Origin: Betaproteobacteria bacterium
Lineage (GTDB): Bacteria > Pseudomonadota > Gammaproteobacteria > Tethybacterales > Tethybacteraceae
NCBI GenBank assembly: GCA_026710225.1
Contig: JAPORI010000068.1
Coordinates: 1 to 20,412, forward strand
DNA length: 20,412 bases
Direction of reading: 5' to 3'
Shown: in pieces, positions 14,629-20,412 of the stretch
Layout of the letters: each line of letters opens with the position of its first letter
Position numbering within the stretch: position 1 is the stretch's first letter
Translations under genes and position numbers: made by a program
The notes under the pieces: generated by a model
Database searches by the model: none
Told to the model about the DNA's origin: nothing
Seen by the model: the letters and a program-made list of their open reading frames with translations, nothing else

Positions 14629-14868
14629 CTAGTCGGACTGGTCGGACTTGTTCGAATCAGAACCGGCACCGGACTCGGCCAGTTTGGCCTCAACGGCTGC
14701 AAGTTTGGTCATCGCCTGTTCAAGCAGCCTTTTTTGCACCTCGAATTCGCGGCGGGTAACCAGATCGCAGCGCTCAAGCAACGCGGCCGCGTTGGCCTTG
14801 AAGCCTTTCAGACATTCGTCAAGATCCGGGAAGTTGGCAGTTGTCTGCCGTTCGTTTTCTTCAGCCAT
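14629..14868 (-). CDS. ubiK: UbiK/YqiC-like accessory protein (BMFP family)
   Basis: UbiK assists the soluble ubiquinone-synthesis complex and binds lipids through a coiled coil. The 79 residues match the short BMFP family: an amphipathic N-terminal half (FPDLDECLKGFKANAAALL, 13-31), then LVTRREFEVQKRLLEQAMTKLAAVEAKLAE (36-65), a clear coiled coil, and a polar acidic tail. The ATG at 14868 gives the family N-terminus. There is no Shine-Dalgarno sequence; TATACT lies seven bases before ATG (14881-14876), so the mRNA may be leaderless. It lies just after rnpB on the same strand. Its identity fits the presence of ubiA. Confidence 0.82.
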   Translation of the reverse strand: MAEENERQTTANFPDLDECLKGFKANAAALLERCDLVTRREFEVQKRLLEQAMTKLAAVEAKLAESGAGSDSNKSDQSD

Positions 14869-14875
14869 ATCGAAA

Positions 14876-14881
14876 AGTATA
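14876..14881 (-). promoter_or_regulatory. TATACT box seven bases before the ubiK-like ATG
   Basis: TATACT on the minus strand sits seven bases before the ATG, where transcription would start on or beside the first codon. No -35 is evident. It comes directly after the T-tract ending rnpB. Confidence 0.4.
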
Positions 14882-14892
14882 AGACAAAAAAA

Positions 14893-15241
14893 GCAGCGTG
14901 CGAGCCTGTAAGCCGGATTCTGTCGAGGACGACCATGCATCTGGGACTGCCGTCACCGACAGCCTCATGCGGCCTACCCGGGACTATGCGAGCAGCATCA
15001 GCGTCCCTTCTTGGCCTTGCTCCGGATGGGGTTTGCCGTGCCACACCTGTTGCCAGCTGCGCGGTGCGCTCTTGCCGCACCCTTTCACCCTTGCCTGTGC
15101 GTCCGAAGACGCCATCGGCGGTATTCTCTCTGCTGCACTTTCCGTCGCCTCGCGGCGCCCGGGAATTACCCGGCATCCTTGCTCTGCGGAGTCCGGACTT
15201 TCCTCTCCCGGTTGCGGAAGCGGCCGTCCAGCCCACACGCT
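14893..15241 (-). ncRNA. rnpB: RNase P RNA (type A)
   Basis: This is the catalytic RNA of RNase P, which removes the 5' leader of pre-tRNAs. On the minus strand it contains GAGGAAAGTCCGGACTCC near the 5' end (P4 strand), then GGAAAGTGCAGCAGAGAG, AAACCCCATCCGGAGCAAGG and the L15 loop CCCGGGTAGGCCGC that binds tRNA CCA. The conserved 3' segment is GACAGAATCCGGCTTAC. The ends pair to form P1 (GCGTGTGGGCT with GGCTCGCACGC, with wobbles). Seven T residues (14892-14886) follow the 3' P1 strand and probably terminate it. The order and sequence follow E. coli closely. The ends are estimated to within a few bases. Confidence 0.96.
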
Positions 15242-15249
15242 GCGCATGT

Positions 15250-15279
15250 ATTTTATCTGCACAAGCCGCCTCCAGCCAA
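15250..15279 (-). promoter_or_regulatory. rnpB promoter
   Basis: On the minus strand TTGGCT (15279-15274), an 18-base spacer and TAAAAT (15255-15250) precede the mature 5' end by about eight bases, as expected for a transcript starting almost at the RNase P RNA end. It lies back to back with trpF. Confidence 0.7.
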
Positions 15280-15294
15280 GTGATTGCCTTTCAA

Positions 15295-15300
15295 TAGAAT
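15295..15300 (+). promoter_or_regulatory. TAGAAT box seven bases before the trpF ATG
   Basis: TAGAAT ends seven bases before the trpF ATG. No Shine-Dalgarno sequence at a usable distance exists (GGCGG abuts ATG). This suggests a leaderless trp transcript. There is no clear -35; the upstream bases are shared with the rnpB promoter. Confidence 0.4.
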
Positions 15301-15307
15301 CTGGCGG

Positions 15308-15934
15308 ATGCGTCCCAAAGTGAAAATCTGCGGAGTAACCAGCCCGGAAGATGCAAATCGCGCCGCAGCCGCTGGTGCCGATGCAATCGGCATGGTCTGC
15401 GCGGCAGCCGGAGCCGCCCGGCAGATAGATGTGCCGCAGGCGGTGCAAATCAGCCGCGCCCTGCCGTCTTTCGTGATGCCGGTGCTGCTGTTTGCTGATG
15501 CCGGCTCCGAGGCGGTCATGTCTTTTCTCGCCCGGATTGGCGCGGCGATGCTGCAGTTTCACGGCCGGGAAAGTGCCGAATTCTGCTGCTCGTTCGGCCG
15601 ACCCTATCTCAAGGCGGTTGCGGTGGGCAGTAGCGATGATGTGCTGGCGGCCGAGCGCTCTCATCCTGACGCTGCGGCACTGGTGCTTGACGGCCGGCGC
15701 GGCGGGTCCGGAACCGGCTTTGACTGGTCAGCGGTGCCAAAACCGGCTCAGCGCAGCAAGGACATCATCATCGCCGGCGGCCTGAATCCGCAAAACGTCG
15801 CCGCGGCGATCGCGGCAACCGATCCTTACGGCGTTGACGTCTCCTCCGGAGTATGCCAGGCCGGCAATCCGCTGCGCAAGGATGCCCAGCTGGTGTGCCA
15901 ATTCGTGGCTGCGGCCAGTAGCGCCCGTGCCTGA
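15308..15934 (+). CDS. trpF: Phosphoribosylanthranilate isomerase
   Basis: TrpF isomerises PRA to CdRP in tryptophan synthesis. The 208-residue barrel has KICGV (6-10, catalytic Cys8), the early DANRAAAAGADAIGMV strand, LQFHGRES (82-89), LVLDGRRGGSGTGFDW (126-140, catalytic Asp128), IIAGGLNPQNV (154-164) and GVDVSSGV (175-182). The ATG at 15308 gives the standard N-terminus (MRPKVKICG). The segment normally reading FYPPSPR is CAAAGAAR here, keeping only the Arg. It starts the trpF-trpB-trpA-accD-folC run and overlaps trpB by eight bases. No attenuator leader is visible. Confidence 0.94.
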   Translation: MRPKVKICGVTSPEDANRAAAAGADAIGMVCAAAGAARQIDVPQAVQISRALPSFVMPVLLFADAGSEAVMSFLARIGAAMLQFHGRESAEFCCSFGRPYLKAVAVGSSDDVLAAERSHPDAAALVLDGRRGGSGTGFDWSAVPKPAQRSKDIIIAGGLNPQNVAAAIAATDPYGVDVSSGVCQAGNPLRKDAQLVCQFVAAASSARA

Positions 15935-17129
15935 AAGCCAGCCGGACACACCCGGTTGCTTCGGTGCCTTCGGCGGCGTATACGTTGCCGAGACCCTGCA
16001 GCCGGCGCTTGAGCAACTGGCTTTGGCCTGGCAGAGCATTGGCCGGCAGCAGCAGTTTCGCGACGAGCTGGCTGAGTTGCTTGCCACCTATGTCGGCCGC
16101 CCCACCCCGCTTTACCGGGCTGAGCGTCTGGGCGAAAAGTATGGCTGCGGGATCTGGCTAAAACGCGAGGATCTGAGTCACACCGGTGCCCACAAGATCA
16201 ACAACACCGTCGGCCAGATCCTGCTTGCCCAGCGCATGGGCAAGAAACGGATAATCGCCGAGACCGGTGCCGGACAGCACGGAGTTGCGACCGCAACCGT
16301 GTGCGCCCGGGTCGGGATTGAATGCGTGGTCTACATGGGCAGCCGGGACATTGCCCGGCAGGCTCCCAACGTCTACCGGATGCGGCTGCTTGGAGCACAG
16401 GTAAGGGCGGTTGACTCCGGCAGCCGCACCCTCAAGGACGCACTCAACGAGGCGCTGCGCGACTGGGTAACCAATGTTGACTCCACCCATTACGCGATCG
16501 GATCGGTAGCCGGACCGCATCCTTATCCGCAGATGGTGCGCGACTTCAATGCAGTGGTCGGCAAGGAGTGCCGGCAGCAGATTCAACAGGTCCTGGGCAA
16601 GATGCCGGATGCAGTCGTCGCCTGCGTCGGCGGCGGTTCGAACGCGATTGGCATCTTCCACCCGTTCATCCCCGACCGGCAAGTGCGGCTGATCGGAGTC
16701 GAAGCCGGCGGCCAGGGGATAGAAAGCGGCGAACACGCCGCGCCGCTGGCCGGCCGGGCACCGGCCGGGATCCTGCACGGAATGCGCACCTACGTGATGC
16801 AGGACGATCACGGCCAGATCATGGCAACCGCCTCACTGGCTGCCGGCCTCGACTACCCGGCAGTCGGACCCGAACACGCCTGGCTGCGCGATCAGGGCCG
16901 AGCCGAATACGTGGCCGCAACCGACTCGGAAACGCTGGCCGCGTTCGACGACCTGTGCCGGCTGGAGGGAATCATTCCGGCGTTGGAAAGCGCCCATGCC
17001 ATCGCCCACGCCAAAAAACTCGCCGGCGAACTGGGCGCCGATGGGCAGATAGTAATCAACCTGTCCGGCCGCGGCGACAAGGACTTGCAGACGGTTGCCG
17101 AAGCCGCCGGCATCGATATTCAATCGTGA
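15927..17129 (+). CDS. trpB: Tryptophan synthase beta chain
   Basis: TrpB joins indole and serine using PLP. The 400 residues begin at GTG 15927 (MPESQPDTPGCFGAFGGVYV). Motifs are KREDLSHTGAHKINN (79-93, with PLP Lys90), ETGAGQHGVATAT (112-124), the SVAGPHPYP loop and the phosphate-binding GGGSNAIG loop, followed by GVEAGG and the C-terminal LSGRGDKD. The start overlaps the end of trpF by eight bases; no Shine-Dalgarno sequence is obvious, so translation is probably coupled. The last four bases form GTGA with trpA, favouring balanced production of the two subunits. Length and all active-site blocks are normal. Confidence 0.97.
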   Translation: MPESQPDTPGCFGAFGGVYVAETLQPALEQLALAWQSIGRQQQFRDELAELLATYVGRPTPLYRAERLGEKYGCGIWLKREDLSHTGAHKINNTVGQILLAQRMGKKRIIAETGAGQHGVATATVCARVGIECVVYMGSRDIARQAPNVYRMRLLGAQVRAVDSGSRTLKDALNEALRDWVTNVDSTHYAIGSVAGPHPYPQMVRDFNAVVGKECRQQIQQVLGKMPDAVVACVGGGSNAIGIFHPFIPDRQVRLIGVEAGGQGIESGEHAAPLAGRAPAGILHGMRTYVMQDDHGQIMATASLAAGLDYPAVGPEHAWLRDQGRAEYVAATDSETLAAFDDLCRLEGIIPALESAHAIAHAKKLAGELGADGQIVINLSGRGDKDLQTVAEAAGIDIQS

Positions 17130-17917
17130 GCGCCCTGGCGACCACTTTTGCCCAAGGCACCGGCCGCACCCTGCTGGTGCCCTACATGACGGTCGGCTTT
17201 CCGCAAGCCGACTCAACCGTCGCGCTGATGGATGCGCTGGAAGACGCCGGCGCTGACATCATCGAGTTGGGAGTGCCATTTTCCGATCCGGCTGCCGACG
17301 GCCCGGTGATCCAGCGCGCCAATGATCAGGCACTAGCCAACCGCGCCTCCCTGACCAGCGCCCTGGCCGCCGCCGCAAGTTACCGGGATGGCGGCGGCAA
17401 GTTGCCGGTAGTGCTGATGGGCTATGCCAACCCCTTCCTGCGCTTTGGACCGGCGCGGCTGGCCCGCGAATGCAACCAGGCCGGGGTCTCCGGAGTGCTG
17501 GCAGTGGACTGGCCGGCCGGCGACCCGGACGAGTTGGGGGCGGCTACTGGCGAAGAGGGGGTCGATCGCATCTCGCTGATCGCGCCGACCACGCCTGAGG
17601 AGCGCATTGCCAGCATCGCGGCAAAGTCCTCCGGCTACCTTTACTACGTTTCGATCAAGGGAGTTACCGGCACCGGCAAGGCATCCCACTCCGAAGCTCT
17701 CGCCGCCGCCGCCAAGATCAGGAAGCAGACCGGCCTGCCGATTGCGATCGGCTTCGGCATATCGACTCCCCAGGATTGCGCGGCGCTTGCTGCCGGCTTT
17801 GACGCGGTGGTAGTTGGCAGCTGTCTGGTTGCGGCTGCCGCCGCAGCCGGCAGCACCAGCGCGGCGGCATCGGCAATTGGCAAAATCGTCTCGGAAATGA
17901 AGGCGGCGCTGCAATGA
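17126..17917 (+). CDS. trpA: Tryptophan synthase alpha chain
   Basis: TrpA cleaves indole-3-glycerol phosphate and channels indole to TrpB. The 263 residues begin at GTG 17126, overlapping the trpB stop (GTGA). VPYMTVGFP (18-26) and IIELGVPFSDPAADGPVIQ (45-63) contain catalytic Glu47 and Asp58. VLMGYANPFLRFG, YYVSIKGVTGTG and AIGFGISTPQD follow, and VVVGSCLV near the C-terminus completes the phosphate site. The C-terminal third is very Ala-rich but of normal length. It overlaps accD by ATGA. Confidence 0.97.
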   Translation: MSALATTFAQGTGRTLLVPYMTVGFPQADSTVALMDALEDAGADIIELGVPFSDPAADGPVIQRANDQALANRASLTSALAAAASYRDGGGKLPVVLMGYANPFLRFGPARLARECNQAGVSGVLAVDWPAGDPDELGAATGEEGVDRISLIAPTTPEERIASIAAKSSGYLYYVSIKGVTGTGKASHSEALAAAAKIRKQTGLPIAIGFGISTPQDCAALAAGFDAVVVGSCLVAAAAAAGSTSAAASAIGKIVSEMKAALQ

Positions 17918-18780
17918 ACTGGATCGACAAGATCATCGAGCCGATCCGCCGGAGTCGGGAAAACAGCCGCAGCCGCGAAATCCCGGAAGGGCTCTGGCAA
18001 AAGTGCACCAACTGCGATGCCGCGATCTACGAGAAGACCCTGTCTGCAAATCTGGGGGTGTGTCCCAAGTGCGAGCACCATCACGGCATGGATCCGGTGC
18101 AGCGGATGCGCATGCTGTTTGACGCGGACAACGAAGCCGTCGAGATCGGCGCGGCAATAAGACCGCGCGACACGCTCAAGTTCACCGACAAGCTGCCCTA
18201 CCGCGATCGACTCAAGAAGTCGGCCAGCGGCGATCCCGGCCGGGAAGCGCTGCGCACCTATGTCGGCAACATCAAGGGCCGCAGGGCGGTGCTCGCCTGC
18301 TTTGACTTCGGCTACATGGGCGGTTCGATGGGATCGGTGGTCGGCGAACGCTTCCTGCGCGGCATTGACGAATGCTGCGACACCGGCGCCAGTTTCATCG
18401 CCTGCTGCGCCTCCGGCGGCGCCCGCATGCAAGAGGGAATGCTCTCGCTGATGCAGATGGTAAAGACCACCAGCGGCCAGGCTGAACTCGGCAAAAGAGG
18501 CCTGCCGTTCATTTCGGTGCTGTGCGATCCGACCACCGGCGGGGTGGCGGCCAGTTTCGCACTGGTTGCCGACGTGGTGATCGCCGAGCCCGGAGCCAGG
18601 ATCGGCTTTGCCGGACCGCGGGTGATCAGGGAAACGGTCAAGCAGGAGTTGCCGGAAGGCTTCCAGACCGCCGAGTTTCTGCTCAAGCACGGAGCGATCG
18701 ACATGGTGGTGCATCGCAGCCAGTTGCGCAACACGATAGCCAACATCATCAACGGCCTGCGCGGCGGAACAAGCAAATGA
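17914..18780 (+). CDS. accD: Acetyl-CoA carboxylase carboxyltransferase subunit beta
   Basis: With AccA, AccD moves the carboxyl group from biotin to acetyl-CoA to make malonyl-CoA for fatty acids. The 288 residues hold a four-Cys zinc ribbon (CTNC 31-34, CPKC 50-53) and the crotonase-like core with DFGYMGGSMGSVVGERF, CASGGARMQEGMLSLMQM, DPTTGGVAASFA and the FAGPRVIRETV oxyanion region. All are standard. It is in the conserved trpA-accD-folC order and overlaps both neighbours by four bases. It may bind its own mRNA, as E. coli AccD does; the sequence alone does not show this. Confidence 0.97.
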   Translation: MNWIDKIIEPIRRSRENSRSREIPEGLWQKCTNCDAAIYEKTLSANLGVCPKCEHHHGMDPVQRMRMLFDADNEAVEIGAAIRPRDTLKFTDKLPYRDRLKKSASGDPGREALRTYVGNIKGRRAVLACFDFGYMGGSMGSVVGERFLRGIDECCDTGASFIACCASGGARMQEGMLSLMQMVKTTSGQAELGKRGLPFISVLCDPTTGGVAASFALVADVVIAEPGARIGFAGPRVIRETVKQELPEGFQTAEFLLKHGAIDMVVHRSQLRNTIANIINGLRGGTSK

Positions 18781-20069
18781 AGATGAATCTGACCGAATGG
18801 CTGCAGTTGCTCGAGTCCCGCCAGCCGGCTTCCTTCGAAATGGGCACCCAACGGATTGATGGGGTAGCGAAAGCACTGGACCTGCAACTGACGATGCCGG
18901 TCATAACCGTTGCCGGCACCAACGGCAAGGGTTCAACGGTGCGCATGCTCGAGTGCATCCTCACTGCGGCCGGCTGGCGGGTTGGCTGCTTCTACTCTCC
19001 GCATCTGATCGACTTTCGCGAACGGATCGCAATTGGCGGTGCACCCGCTGATGAAAAATTGCTGTGCGAATGCTTCGCCCGCATCGAACAGGCATTGACC
19101 GCCAACACCCAACTTGTGCCGCCGACCTATTTCGAGTTCATAACTCTGGCCGCGGCGGACGCCTTTGCCAGGCAGCGCTGCGACGCGGTAATATTCGAAG
19201 TAGGACTCGGCGGCCGGCTTGATGCTACCAACGCCTTTGACGCCGATGTGGCGGTAATCACCTCGGTCGGCATCGATCATGTCGAGCATCTCGGTGGCGA
19301 TCGGGAATCGATCGGCCGCGAGAAGGCCGGCATCATGCGCCCGGGCAAGCCGGCCGTTTGCGGTGATTTGCAGCCGCCGGCGAGCCTTGTTGCCCATGCC
19401 CAGCAACTGGGTGCCCGGCTGCTGGTGCGCGGCCGCGACTTTGCCGCCCGGCCGGCGGAGAACTCGTGGAACTATCAGGGGCAATCATTGCGCTGCGCCC
19501 TGCCCCCGCCGGCAATGCGCGGCACCCACCAGTATGCCAACGCCGCCTGCGCCCTGTGCGCCCTGGAACAACTCGAAGCGCGGCTGCCTGTTGACCAGAG
19601 TGCGGTGCGCTGCGGCCTGGCCGAAGCGCAACTGGCCGGGCGCTTCGAGGTGCTGCCGGGGCCGGTTTCGGTGGTGCTTGATATCGCCCACAATGTCCCG
19701 GCCTGCGAGCGGCTGGCCGACTGCCTGCTTGACATGGGCTACTTCGAGCACACCTTCGCAGTGTTCGGATCCTTGAGCCGCAAGGATGGAACGGGGATGA
19801 TCAAGGCTTTGGCCGGGCGCGTCGATCAGTGGTTCATCGCTCCGATCGGAGAAGACGATGAGCGCCAGCAGGCGGCAGATGCAGCAGTAGCAGCGGTGGA
19901 AGCAGCGGGTGGCAAGGCGGGCGGTTTTGCCAGCATAGCCCAGGCGGCCGAAGCCGCCCATGCCCTAGCCCCCAAAGGTGCTAGAATCGTCGTATTGGGC
20001 TCCTTTCTCACCGTAGCACAGTACCGTAGCGGACGCGGACTGGATCACGCGCCGCCAGCTGCGGCGTGA
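18777..20069 (+). CDS. folC: Folylpolyglutamate synthase / dihydrofolate synthase
   Basis: FolC adds glutamate to dihydropteroate and to folates. The 430 residues contain ITVAGTNGKGSTVRMLE (43-59, P-loop with Lys51), FYSPHLIDFRERI, PTYFEFIT, FEVGLGGRLDATN, ITSVGIDHVEHLG with REKAGIM, and, in the C-terminal Mur-ligase domain, LDIAHNVPA and FGSLSRKDG. The start ATG at 18777 overlaps the accD stop (ATGA) and is followed two codons later by a second ATG (MKM), as in the DUF3108 gene. The extreme C-terminus is Ala/Pro-rich. dedD follows after a seven-base gap. Confidence 0.96.
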   Translation: MKMNLTEWLQLLESRQPASFEMGTQRIDGVAKALDLQLTMPVITVAGTNGKGSTVRMLECILTAAGWRVGCFYSPHLIDFRERIAIGGAPADEKLLCECFARIEQALTANTQLVPPTYFEFITLAAADAFARQRCDAVIFEVGLGGRLDATNAFDADVAVITSVGIDHVEHLGGDRESIGREKAGIMRPGKPAVCGDLQPPASLVAHAQQLGARLLVRGRDFAARPAENSWNYQGQSLRCALPPPAMRGTHQYANAACALCALEQLEARLPVDQSAVRCGLAEAQLAGRFEVLPGPVSVVLDIAHNVPACERLADCLLDMGYFEHTFAVFGSLSRKDGTGMIKALAGRVDQWFIAPIGEDDERQQAADAAVAAVEAAGGKAGGFASIAQAAEAAHALAPKGARIVVLGSFLTVAQYRSGRGLDHAPPAAA

Positions 20070-20076
20070 CCGGCCG

Positions 20077-20412
20077 ATGGCAGACAAATCTCCCAAGGCG
20101 CTATTCGGGCTGTCCAGCCAGCGGCTGCGCGGCATGCTGGTGCTGGCGCTTGCCTTCCTGCTCATCTATCTGATTCTTTTCGAGCGCGATCCGCCGCCCT
20201 CGTTTCGGGAAGTGGCAGTGGAAATCCCGCCGGCCAAGGAAATCGACCACGACGAACGGAAATTCACGGTTGCCGAACCGGTGCCGCCCGAGAGCGATGA
20301 AGAAACCGAGACGGCCAGCCAGGAATCGATAGTTGCAACCGCTCCGGCCAAACCAAGCGTCGCGCCCCGGATCGAGACGACGGCAGAGACAGTATGTGAA
20401 ACTCAGCCGGGA
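20077..20412 (+). CDS. dedD: DedD-like SPOR-domain protein, N-terminal part (cut by window edge)
   Basis: The 112 codons visible, starting at the ATG at 20077, encode a short cytoplasmic N-terminus, one membrane helix (LRGMLVLALAFLLIYLILF, 17-35) and a Pro/Glu-rich linker (PPSFREVAVEIPPAKEI onward) still open at the edge. A bitopic protein with this linker directly after folC is typical of DedD, a septal-ring protein with a C-terminal SPOR domain that binds denuded peptidoglycan. The SPOR domain would lie beyond 20412, so the assignment rests on topology and gene order. The normal next genes would be cvpA and purF. Confidence 0.8.
   Translation, partial: MADKSPKALFGLSSQRLRGMLVLALAFLLIYLILFERDPPPSFREVAVEIPPAKEIDHDERKFTVAEPVPPESDEETETASQESIVATAPAKPSVAPRIETTAETVCETQPG

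Noticed and set aside
15242..15307. Trp attenuator or leader peptide before trpF
   Set aside because: There is no Trp-codon-rich short frame or terminator hairpin; the space is filled by the rnpB promoter and the trpF -10 box.
14898..15323. Several open frames inside 14800-15300
   Set aside because: The region is rnpB, with conserved structural segments; the frames are chance.
1..20412. Mobile elements, CRISPR arrays or tRNA genes
   Set aside because: I saw no transposase or integrase motifs, no regularly spaced repeats and no tRNA-like cloverleaf.

Overview
The window looks like the chromosome of a ubiquinone-making proteobacterium, most likely a gammaproteobacterium, with high GC (roughly 60% or more by eye). 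Three things support this: ubiA and a UbiK-like gene; an RNase P RNA of the bacterial A type that follows the E. coli sequence closely; and two gene orders familiar from gammaproteobacteria and relatives, namely hda-perM divergent from purM-purN-DUF3108, and trpF-trpB-trpA-accD-folC-dedD. The genetic code appears standard. I see no insertion sequence, tRNA, CRISPR array or phage genes. Packing is tight: most same-strand neighbours overlap by 1 to 14 bases.

Layout. Positions 1-781 (minus) hold the N-terminal part of uvrC. Positions 922-2082 (plus) encode an unrecognised 386-residue protein that has by far the best promoter and ribosome-binding site in the window. Positions 2260-6538 (plus) are a run of dusA, ubiA, ftsY, an alanyl-tRNA editing gene and a CinA/MoaB-fold gene. 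It meets, stop codon against stop codon, a minus-strand gene for an exported ankyrin-repeat protein (6535-7479). Next on the minus strand is perM-hda-hemH (10513 down to 7607), divergent from purM-purN-DUF3108 (10616-12943, plus). A minus-strand pair, chaC and a deoxyinosine-type DNA glycosylase (14142 down to 12974), follows, divergent from a small lipoprotein gene (14220-14582, plus). A ubiK-like gene and rnpB lie on the minus strand (14629-15241). The window ends with trpF, trpB, trpA, accD, folC and the start of dedD (15308-20412, plus).

Function. Most of the window is core metabolism and maintenance: nucleotide excision repair, purine synthesis, tryptophan synthesis, fatty-acid initiation, folate polyglutamylation, ubiquinone, haem, tRNA modification and processing, protein targeting and replication control. 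The accessory part is the unknown 922-2082 protein, which resembles secreted effectors only in general composition, and the exported ankyrin protein. Both would fit a host-associated or predatory lifestyle, but nothing here proves that.

The best leads for novelty are: (1) the strongly expressed unknown gene; (2) a recurring -10-like box 6-7 bases before the ATG of genes without a Shine-Dalgarno sequence, suggesting leaderless mRNAs; (3) a CTGA stop/start junction suggesting a CTG start; (4) a structured stretch between hemH and the ankyrin gene in which a hairpin loop is complementary to an upstream segment. I did not find an obvious new multi-gene system.
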